Positions 55,129 through 64,000 of a DNA stretch of 64,000 nucleotides are shown one piece after another. Under the pieces are notes generated by a model. It was not told the DNA's origin, searched no databases, and saw nothing but the letters and a program-made list of their open reading frames with translations. Numbering within the stretch: the stretch's first letter is position 1; each line of letters begins with the position of its first letter. The translations under genes and the position numbers were made by a program. Source of the DNA: Neonectria sp. B-13 (Eukaryota > Ascomycota > Sordariomycetes > Hypocreales > Nectriaceae). The stretch lies in NCBI GenBank assembly GCA_002682825.1, contig NOKP01000044.1:63291-127290 (forward strand), written 5' to 3'.

Positions 55129-58100
55129 ATGTCCGGCTCCGACCACACGCCGTCTCCCGACGGGGACGGTCCGAGCCATGAAAAGCCGCAAAACGACGCT
55201 GGGGAAGTGGCACCGGAAACGGTCCAGAATCCTTACTTCACCGACTCGGCCAAGACGAGGGCGGCGCGTCGAAAGCTCCCGCCATGGCTCGATCACTTCA
55301 ACGCCAAAGACCTCAAGAAGCTCTTCCGATGCTGCCTTGCGGTTTGGCTGATGACGGTGCTTATTCTCATCAACCCGACCCTCAAAGTGCTGGGCCAGGC
55401 GTCTTTTCTTGGATGGTACGACCCTCAACATCGCGCTTTTCCCTAATTCTCAGCAATCGATTACTCACCCTGTGCAGCATCGTCTTGTTCATCGCACCGC
55501 CATCCGGCATCGTCTTCATCCACATCATCACCGCCATCACCGTTCTACTGGGCCTCACGTCGGCCTGGGCATGGGGCGTCATCACCATGAAAGCCGCCCT
55601 GGCGACTCGACCCGAAGCAGAAATGCAGGCTCGATTCGCCGAGCTTCAGCAAATGGCGCAAAACACCAGCAACCCCACTCAATATGTGCAGATCCAGGTT
55701 TTTAACGGGTACATGTTGGATACGAGGGTGTCGATCACCTATTTCTGCATGATGGGTTTGTTTCTGTACCTGGTGGTAAGTCTCACGCTCCATACTAGAG
55801 AAGGGAACGATTAATGGCGATTTTCAGGCTCGCCTTCGAGTCGCAGTTCCAAAACTGATGCTCGTGCAAATCATGGCCTGCATCGTCAGCACCATCTTCC
55901 TCACGCAGGCACCTCTGCTTCCAACCTTCCGAGGAACCCTTGGAAAGACTCTGGTACTGCCCTGCGCCATTGCAGAGGGTATTGCCATCGTCTGTAATAT
56001 TTTTATCTTCCCCACGTCTTCATCGTCAGAGGCCCTCGACGGCATGCAGAATCTCCTCACGCCAATGCCGACGTTTCTGGATGCCTGCTTCCTTGGGCTC
56101 AAGCGCCCTGATTTGAGCATGAGTATGGACATGTTGATTGGGACCAAGCTGAAGATTCTGACGATATACAAACAACTGGACCCAGTCACCAGGTTCCTGC
56201 CCATTGACTTCTCCATTGGAAGGTGGAGTTCAGATGACCTGGCCACACTAACCGAGCCTCTTCGACGGCTCCTTATTGCGTTTACTGGTCTAATCGAAAT
56301 CCAAAAACAAAAGGAAGTCGGAAAATCTAGGGCTAGGCGAGCTTTGGACCTGGCACAGGCTACGGACGACGGCTCCAGCGGCAGTCAGAGAGTCTTTGAG
56401 ACAGGACAACATCAGATCAACCGAGCCGTCGACTTCCACGTGAAGGCGAATCATCCAGAGAGAGCCGAGGAGATCAAGAAGAGTCTTCGGGCTTTGTCAA
56501 TCCCCGCTGAGGACCTGATCGAGGCATGCAAAGAGTCACTCGAAGCCGTCGGTGAGGCTCTCCTACACTCCAACGCTCTGAAAAAGCCAGTTGGCCACGA
56601 AGAAATGTTCCAGAGGCACATTGCTGCGCTCGAGCGACTACGAGAACACCGCGAAGCATTCGTTACGTCCACGTCGCATTACCTAACCGATGACCGCCAC
56701 GTCTTCAACGATGAAGGGCTCCTAGGGCCCGACACTGCCGCTGCCCCATCGTTGACGGGCCTGATGCTGGGGCTACTTATCAAGGAGAGATTGTCGCAAC
56801 TCGCGGATGCACTAGAGATGCTGCTGTCTAGAGTCGTCGCGTTGGAGGAGACTCGGACTAGCTTACGAATCTGGCTGCCCACTCGATTGATGTCCCTCTT
56901 CGGGTGGATCTCTGAGACGGACTACTCGGAAAACGATATTCCAGCTGCTGATCTTGGCGACACCGCCATCACCCGCGTCTCGACAGTCACCTCAACCGCC
57001 CGCCTACCAAAGAAGTCGAAGTCCCACACAACCCCGGATGTCAAGTCGGCTCGAGCTGAATTGGCCTCGATGAGAACACCAAACAGCCGCAAAAGGAACA
57101 GGTACGGCCAGATACTACTGAATGTCACAAGCTGGTTCGGAAGCGCCGAAGGGGCATTTGGACTTCGCATGGCCGTTGTCTCGCTCGCCCTCTCGGTGCC
57201 GGCTGTCGTCCAATCGAGCGCGGGCTTCTACTACCGTGAGAAGGGCATGTGGGCTGTCATCATGGCGCAGCTATCCCTCGTCCCATACACGGCCGACCTC
57301 ATGTACGGAATTGTTGTCCGAGGCGTCGGAACAATCATTGGTGGTATTGTGGGCATGGCGGCATGGTACATTGGTGCCGGCAGCGGCCCAGGGAATCCGT
57401 ACGGCGAGGCCGCCATCATGGCTGTTGTCATTGTCGTCTTCATGTGGTGGCGCCTCTTCAGCTCGCCCGCTTGGATGGCCGCGGGACTCATGATGGCAGT
57501 GACTGCGTATCTCGTCGTCGCCTACAGCTGGATGGATACTCACAACCCAATCTACGGCAATCCCGGTGTGGGTTATCAAGTATTCTGGAGACGTGTTGTC
57601 CTCGTCTTCGCCGGCTTTGGCGGAACCCTCATCGTCAATTTCTTCCCGAAGCCACCCTCCGCGAATCGACATTACCGTCACCTTCTTGCCGACAGCCTCG
57701 TCAGCGTCCGAGATCGATATGCCCTTTTTGCATCCAACTGGAAGGACCCTGCACCGGATCTGCGCGAGCTGGCTGAGGAGGAGGCACTGGCAGTTGGCGA
57801 AGCCCTCTCAGCTATTTCAGGGCCCATCAAGCTGACGGTGCTCGAATTCTCGTCATCCAACTTTGATTCCCAGACCCTCAGTCAGGTCTGCCAGCTATGC
57901 ATGCTCCTCAACCAAGCTGTTACGCAGTTGCTGCTGTATACGGCTCGGTTGTCGGACCAGCAGAGGACGTGGATCATTCCGTCGACCGGTGCTGTCAAGG
58001 AGGGCCTCATTGCCGAGCTGATGGCAGTTCTCTCGCTAGTGCAGCAGGCATTGAAGAGCGGTGATCCGCTCCCGGCTGTGTTGCCAACACCATTGTTCGC

Positions 58101-58317
58101 CAAGGCGATAGTGGCTGCCAAAGAGCAGGTTCAAGAGGGAATCCGTGGATCCGATCGTCTTTATCATAAGGACAATCTTGACGACGAGAGCTCGAGGAGG
58201 TACATGGTGATCTTGAATGCTCTCTTACAGATGCTTGCAGCCCTGGATGAGCTGGTCCTAGTTTTGAAGAGAGCTATCGGCGAGACGAGCAATATTGCTA
58301 TGTTGGAGTCCGTGTAA
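55129..58317 (+). CDS. ArAE/BRE4-like multi-pass membrane protein (putative ER transporter)
   Basis: Exons are 55129-55415, 55478-55775 and 55828-58317; introns of 62 and 52 nt are in phase, giving 1024 aa. The acidic cytosolic N-terminus contains PWLDHFNAKDLKKLFRCCLAVW, the lead-in to the first six-helix bundle (ArAE_2_N type; e.g. IVLFIAPPSGIVFIHIITAI, YFCMMGLFLYLV, MACIVSTIFLTQAPLLP). A long soluble domain (about residues 270-590) follows. A second membrane bundle (about 630-790, FUSC_2-like) includes YREKGMWAVIMAQLSLVPYTADLMYG and GGTLIVNFFPKP. The C-terminal domain is BRE4/DUF2421-like. Members are related to aromatic acid exporters and the yeast brefeldin-A sensitivity protein; the substrate here is unknown. 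The model is intact and of family length. Confidence 0.93.
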
Positions 58318-58539
58318 TTTGTCTGAACTGGGGAGTAAGCCAGGGACTCGGGAGTGATTATTCGTCCAGAACTGCCCGCATATGGGGTGTATAATAGTTA
58401 AAATGGAGGAGAGTTGTGCGTTGACTTGATGTCAGAAACCTGCGTCAAGCGGTAGTTGCAACACCATCCGGTATGGGTGGTGTGCGCCTAAAAAACACAA
58501 TTGCAGTAATGATTTCCGGTATCCGCGGCCACTAATTGA

Positions 58540-59176
58540 CTATGCTCCTGAACTGTCGGCATCACCTTTCAACAAGCTCAATTCTTCGCCCAACGTGTTG
58601 AAAAGAATCCGTTTCTTTGCTCCCATATCATCGCCCAGGTCATTCCATCTGACGGCATTCTCGGGAGGTATAAGTCCGTTGCCACACTTGACCAGACGCT
58701 TGCCAGTCAGGTGAAACCGGAGCCGTGCGTCCCTTGCGGCAACCTCAATGTCCTCAGCACCCAGGACTACGCCTGTTCCTATCTCTTATGAAAAGCGTCA
58801 TCAGAACTGCCGTGTTGGAAGCCATTACCGTTTGAAGAGCAAGGATGGCTACCAGCAACTCCTTTTTCGATGTGTATTCCGGTTCTGATGTGTTCTCCAG
58901 TTCTGATGTGTCGTCCTCCAGCTTCCGCTCTTCCCGGGCTTTCCCATTGTGCCGGAAACGCTCGCCAAGGTAGTTCGAACCTCTAGCCCTTCGTTTCGCG
59001 GCGGGAGGTTCTGTCGTCATTGATGAGGGACGTGATCTTCTCGAACCAGTCCTTGGCACAGAGATTGGTCTAGGCCTTGGTGCAATCGACGGATTGGCAT
59101 CGTTGGGGTGTGGGGGCGAAGATCCCTCGTCCGTTTCGATAGACGTAATGATCTGGGTCGGGCTTGGTGGTGCCAT
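58540..59176 (-). CDS. small hypothetical protein with basic Pro/Ser-rich N-terminus
   Basis: Exons are 58829-59176 and 58540-58782, with a 46-nt intron 58783-58828 (GTAATG..AAGAG), in phase, giving 196 aa. Residues 1-80 are Pro/Ser/Arg rich and probably disordered, with a nuclear-signal-like AAKRRARG. An acidic stretch (LEDDTSELENTSEPE) is followed by a helix (KKELLVAILALQT). The second exon encodes GTGVVLGAEDIEVAARDARLRF, LVKCGNGLIPPENAVRWNDLGDD and ends GDADSSGA. The second exon reads as well-conserved coding sequence, which supports the splice. Family and function are not recognised. An alternative start upstream exists in another frame (59261) but does not join. Confidence 0.65.
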
Positions 59177-59704
59177 CGTAGCGGCTTCGTGTTGTATTGA
59201 CGTCGCGGCTGTGGGTGGAAAGACGCGACTTTCCTCGTTTAGTTCGCGGGCGAGTCGTCATGTTAAATGATTGCACAAACTAAGGGCTAACTGATTAGGA
59301 AGGCGGTGAGCCATTGGGTTGTTGTTCTACTAAGTATGCTCCTACGTTGAGCTGCAGCCCCGATTGTTCAGTCCTTGAGCAAAAAATGACCACAATTTCG
59401 AGAGGCTTCGAGTTTATTGTTTGGTTCGTTCAGTCATCGACATGAAGCCAGCACCCTGCCATGGTTGCATGTCTCTGCTCAGCTCGGGAAAACTGAGGAG
59501 ACGAGCTATAGCCAAAGGTCAACACTAACAAGAAGCAGCATATTAGACACATGGTATTTCGACTAGAATGTTTAAGCAATTAAATAAAAATAAAGATTGT
59601 ATGTAAATGTATTTTGACTTTGTACTGGCCAAAGCCCGAGATGTACTGTACTAGCACCATCACCTCGCTTGACGCTTCCACTCCTTTCAACTCTGGCAAA
59701 CAAC
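59177..59704. other. intergenic, no gene seen
   Basis: 528 bp between the hypothetical gene and the 3' end of the tyrosinase gene. No supportable feature. Confidence 0.5.
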
Positions 59705-61544
59705 CTAGTAGGCACCGGCAGGGGGCTTGACCTCCTTCTTGGGAGCGGTGCGCTGCTCGGGATCTTTGTACTCGGGAAGCTCGAACTCCGACTCCGGAGG
59801 CACGACGTCGACGTTCTCAAGCTCGATCTTCAAGCTGGGCACAGACGTGACGGGAATGAGAGTTCCATCGTGCTTCACAATCTCAACGCGGATGGTCGAC
59901 AGGATGTCCTCGACAACCAGCTTGGTGGACTCGTTTTGGAGATCAATGGGGTCGGCGGCTTTGTCGAGGGCGAACTTGCCCATGACCAGGCCAGTAGACG
60001 GCTGCTTCATGACGACCAGGCTGGCAACGCTGGTGGTGTTGATGTAGAGGTTGACGGAGCAAGGGCGCTCCAGCTCCTCGACGTCGACCTTGATCTGGGC
60101 AAAGTATCGGGTCGTGGCGTCGACGTCTCGCTTGCGCGAGGGCTTGTTGACTCCAGTGGCGTACAGGCGGTTGATCAGCGCCGTAGCATCCTTCTTCATC
60201 TGGGCGTCCGACTTGGACCTCCACTCGAGGCCCTCGTAGGCGTAACCGAAGCTCTTGATGCTCTGGACCGACTTGGGGGTGTGGAACTTGCCGGCCGAGG
60301 CGTAGAAGGGCTGCAGGGGCGAGTTGGGGGTGATGGTGGTTCCTGCGCGGACCGAGAACCGGGCGTCTCCGGAGTACGAGCCGGTGAAGCCGGCCTGGCT
60401 GGGCCGCATGGCTTGCCAGTAAGCCCACAGGCGGTCGACGTTGGCATGGTGCAGCATGCTGGGGTTGTTGGTTAGCCTTCGACCAGGGGCTGGCATAGAG
60501 TGAACTTACAAAAGAGGGTCAAAGGCCGAGAAGTCAGCATCGAGGAACTGGTAGCCGCAGGATCCGTCCCAGTGGATGGCGTTGTGAATCTGCTCCAAGC
60601 TCACACCGGTGCTGCCAGTGGAGGCGAACTGGTTGAAGGTAGTCGAGCGGGTGAACGCATCGTACACCCACTGCTTGTAGGATCGCTTCGCCATGAGCCC
60701 GTTGGCGGACCCGGGGTAAGTCTGCGGGTTACGGCACTTGTAGACCTGGTCTCCGGTGTTGAAGGTGCCGAAGTTGCCATTGAGGGCGGCCTTGGGGAAC
60801 TTGTAGAATCGCAGGGGGTTGTCGTAGGTAGCCGACTTGAGGCCGCTGCCGTTGGGGACCTTGACCTTGACCTTGGTGGCGACGGTGGCAGCAGGGACGT
60901 TGGGGCTTGCTGCCCAGTCCCAGAAGGGGGCTCGAAGCGTCTTGGCGGCCTTTTGGTACTGGGCGCGATACTTGGAGGGATATTGGTTGGCGAGCTTGGT
61001 GGCCATGGCGACGAGGCGTTGCTATAACAGGTCAGCCGAGACGTCTACACACATTGTGAATGGAGCATACCTCATAGAGCACGAGGTAGGGCCGGTGCCA
61101 CGGCAGGAAGAGGTTCTCGCCATGGGGGCAGTATCCTTGCCAGCCGTTGGAGTTGGCCTTGCCGGCTCCGTTCCACTCAATGTAGGGCTTGCCGTGGATA
61201 CCTAGACAGACGTCAGATATGGATCGAGTATTAACGAGGGGGCGGGCGTCGTACCTGCGACCTGGAAGAAGGAAAGTTGGTCCTTGGGGTCCTGCTTGTG
61301 CATCTCAACGAGAGAGCGGATGTAGAGATCCCTGGAGCCGAGTCAGCAGAAGACACCAAAAGAAGCCAGTTGCGACGACGAACCATTGGGGTCCTCCGGC
61401 GGATTGGAGGGCATTGATGTTCTTCCTCAAGGGAATCGCGGCGCCCGCATCGACCTTGACGCCGGTGATGGGATACGCGCTCTGTGCGCTCACCAAGCCG
61501 ACGGCGCAAAGCGCCCACACCACAACTGAAGAGTTAAACAACAT
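59705..61544 (-). CDS. tyrosinase (type-3 copper monooxygenase) with signal peptide
   Basis: Exons are 61384-61544, 61255-61331, 61071-61201, 60510-61021 and 59705-60458; introns of 49-53 nt are in phase, giving 544 aa. The signal peptide is MLFNSSVVVWALCAVGLVSA. The CuA site is HGKPY (His82), CPHGENLFLPWHRPYL (His106, His115). The CuB site is EQIHNAIHWDG (His269, His273) and DPLFMLHHANVDRLW (His298, with His297 beside it). The C-terminal third (from about residue 380) is the beta-rich domain that shields the active site in fungal tyrosinases, with a Pro/Glu/Lys-rich end. It should oxidise monophenols and o-diphenols to quinones, as in melanin-type pigments or phenol detoxification. The strong codon bias (GC-rich third positions) suggests good expression. 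Very well supported. Confidence 0.95.
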
Positions 61545-64000
61545 GATGAAATGTGCCTTTGGATGCCGGAATAAACGAGTGAAATCCGACCTGCCAAAAG
61601 AACAGTTCCCGAAAGACCAAGTGGAGAGGTGGGAGGAAGCCGTTAGTTATAAACGCCGGCCATCTCATCTCCTTGCCAGCTAATCTACCTCGTCCGTACC
61701 GAACAAGCACGATATTCCGGCCACCCGTGACCCCCCTCTCGAGATCTAGCGCAGAGAAACCCCCTGTCTCCTTTCTGGTGCCGCTCGTCTCGTATCCCTC
61801 TGGGCGGTTGCTAGTCCAGGTCCCTGCCAGCGCGGACCGACCGGGTGGTCGAGCTTGAATGGCGCCGAATGGACAGCGTTCGTACATAGTACAGTAGCTT
61901 CATTTAAAAATAGCGCCCGCTCCGGTCTGGCCGCCGTACCCCTGTCTGCCGTATTGGCGGAGGCACGGGGGGGGGGGGCATAATTACAGGCATACATACA
62001 TGCGGCCACTGGGATTATCCCCATTGTTCATCAGCAGCCAAAAGGGCTCCGGCGCTTCTGTTCTTTTGGGCTGTGGCGCCTTGGTTGGATGAGCTGGTGT
62101 GATGGTGACCCCCTCAGGGGGTTTTTGGCCCTCATCTCAAATGGTCCTGCTTCTAGAGGCTCCAAAGGCTCTAGACGGCAGCTAGTCACTCTGCTAAAAT
62201 CGGACCTGGTGACACCGTCTCAACCAGGCACCGCCCCTGAGTATGGTGAGCGTTTAGGGCTGAGGGCAAGATGATTGAAAGCGCCAAGGTCCGGAAATAC
62301 CTACGCCTGGAGACGCCTGGAGACGCACGCTTGGCTGTTGTGTTGGCCTCCCTGGTGCGCCCAATACGAGGTTTCTGACCCGTCCTGTCCTGTCCTGTCC
62401 AGAAAGGCAGAGACCTCAGGTGGCTAGCGCATCTCGCCAAGGCAGCCACATGGCGGTTCAAACAATCAAACCACCATAGCCTTGCTTAAATTACCAGCTG
62501 AACTACCACGTCGCCGGTAGCACGTACTTGTACTATGTACTATTGGCCGCTGGCGGATACGAACCGCATGCCCCCATCCACACGACTGAAAGGGCCCTCC
62601 CTCTCCCTTTTTTGTCCCAACAGCCATGTCAACTTGACACAGCGCTAGCTGGACCAGGTCGCCGGGGCCCTGCGAAGCAAGCACTGGACGGACTATGCGA
62701 AGCGCTATGCGAAGCGCTATGCGAGGCGCTATGCTGCATTGTCCTTCTAGGGCGCCTCCCTTTGCACGATCGCCCTTGGCTGCGGCACGTTTGGCCCGTA
62801 GGTCGTACCACCAGCGTCAAGCAGGGACTGATCTCGTGCCTGACAGCCGAAATCCGATAACTGGGAATATTGCTTCTGCACCCGGCCGGGCTGGCGATTG
62901 CCTCCAACTCCCAATCCTTCGGCCTGTGCCGAACCCAACAAAGCGCTGTCCGTTCACATCCCAGTCTCGTATCTTGCGGGGGAAAACGGCAGATTGGCTC
63001 CGAGATCCGTTCGGTTCCATTCTTTCCGCCGGGAACCGAGATGATGAGATCTCGTATGTTCAAGCTGCCGAGGCTGTAACCTTCCACCAACCATAAACAT
63101 GCCACCACCAACAACAAAGACGAGCAGCCTGTAGACACCACCCTCACGACAAACAAACTCCGTCACAGACGCAGTAGACTACACGCCACTTGACAACCCG
63201 CATACACCACCAACGCTTATTAATAACTAAGCATATTTGCCGGGTCATCATCGACGCGTACCGTTGCTCTCCCCGCAAATGCTCTGCCAATCGCCGTAGC
63301 CTCACAGGGCCACCACACCCACTCTTCCGCCCATGCAGACATAAGCAGGACTCAGACGAGCCACGACACCCCAGCAGGTGAGGAGAAGGACCCGCATGCC
63401 CTTGCCGCTCTCCAAGTATATACGAATATGACCATGGAAGCAGTCGGATGCATACCGACTCTCCCTAGTCCAGTCAACAAGACGTACCGTACCGCCAACC
63501 TGATGGCAGACGCCCAAAACCATGAGCGGTGGCAAATGGGCGGTTAAGCATTTGCTGCTGGAGGCTTGGTTGGTTGTCCGAGCCTGCCTGACAGGTCTGT
63601 GGCTGCTTATGCTTACTGCAGTTGGGTGTGTCGTCGACTAAGATAAGACTTGCTCAAGCAGTCATCTTGCTCACGGCCTGGCGCCTGTCAGCATTCAGTA
63701 AAGCTCAAAAGTCAACAATCACCAACAGATTTGGTCCATTTCGTATTGAGCCTGAATAAGTTTGGGACCTACCCTTGACGTAATGGCGTGGTAACTGACA
63801 CTTTTCAACAACTGGCGGTTATTCGTTCGGTCAAGTCTCCCAAGCTGAGACTGCCGAGCATTTTCCCTAGTAAGAGGATCGTCTTCGATTTTGGAATGAT
63901 AGAACGTTTTTAAGTGATTCTCAAGACACCTTCGAGGCCCTGGTGATGCTGAAATGGCTGGCAAGGAAAAAGATGCGCGGCCACCCTATACAAAGGAGTT
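61545..64000. other. long non-coding end of the window
   Basis: 2.46 kb. It contains an 11-12 nt G run near 61968, CCTGT repeats near 62387-62400, a duplicated GCCTGGAGAC at 62306-62325 and the 12-bp tandem repeat listed separately. At 63719-63964 a minus-strand 81-codon ATG frame (MPAISASPGPRRCLENHLK..) could be the edge of a gene but has no recognised domain. No other gene is supportable. Confidence 0.5.
62693..62734 (+). repeat. 12-bp tandem repeat, about 3.5 units
   Basis: Unit CTATGCGAAGCG repeated at 62693, 62705 and 62717 (one A-to-G change in the third), then a partial fourth. It lies in non-coding sequence upstream of the tyrosinase gene by about 1.1 kb. Confidence 0.8.

Noticed and set aside
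59669..60475. 268-codon plus-strand frame rich in Leu/Gly/Asp/Val
   Set aside because: Antisense of the GC-rich last exon of tyrosinase; such codon bias creates long antisense frames.
60500..61027. 175-codon plus-strand frame opposite tyrosinase exon 4
   Set aside because: Same codon-bias shadow as the neighbouring antisense frame.
1..64000. CRISPR array, rRNA genes, prophage or bacterial-type operons
   Set aside because: No regularly spaced repeats, no rRNA-like sequence, and gene structure is that of a fungal nuclear genome throughout.

Overview
This is nuclear DNA from a filamentous ascomycete (Pezizomycotina, most likely Sordariomycetes). Genes carry many short introns of about 45-130 nt with GT..AG ends and CTAAC-like branch points. 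The protein families are typical of such fungi: HET-domain proteins, Zn2Cys6 and copper-fist regulators, fungal P450, tyrosinase and ArAE/BRE4-type transporters. I spliced the gene models by hand, checking reading-frame phase at every junction. Unless stated otherwise, the exon sums give an open frame. Genus and species cannot be read from the sequence.

Layout. 1-12 kb is sparse and decaying. It holds a membrane protein (1742-3794), a small zinc-ribbon protein (5000-5527), a copper-fist regulator with an in-frame UGA (6820-7767), a disrupted fungal-specific gene (8747-10666) and a CocE/S15-type hydrolase pseudogene (about 11050-11830). 12.6-18.7 kb is a compact Zn2Cys6 regulator - P450 - HAD hydrolase group, with a perfect 13-bp hairpin and short palindromes between regulator and P450. 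20-36.3 kb contains a secreted M28 aminopeptidase, a HET protein, a BTB protein, a second Zn2Cys6 regulator and several small intron-rich genes: a Rid-family protein, a Cys-rich protein, a LITAF-like zinc protein, an orphan gag-like ORF and an SRPBCC-like protein.

36.6-54 kb looks like an accessory self/non-self or defence island. It contains a second HET protein, a 287-aa protein that I suspect is a fungal gasdermin-like (RCD-1/HET-Q1) pore former, and next to it a 968-aa protein with a C-terminal subtilisin (S8) protease. Divergent from the protease is a 1252-aa fusion of C2H2 fingers with a full four-repeat annexin core. A three-finger C2H2 protein and an OTT_1508-like deaminase follow. 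Between these genes lie an AT-rich, apparently RIP-mutated repeat (a better preserved copy sits about 5.4 kb away) and a relic fragment of the S8 protease gene.

55-64 kb is calmer: a large ArAE/BRE4-like membrane protein, a small hypothetical protein, a secreted-type tyrosinase with complete CuA and CuB histidines, and a 2.4-kb non-coding end.

Main hypothesis: the protein pair at 39361-43734 is a protease-controlled pore-forming cell-death module of the HET-Q type. The divergently transcribed annexin fusion may be a membrane-associated partner. Gene models and the protease assignment rest on the sequence. The gasdermin assignment is inferred from size, recalled family resemblance and gene context.
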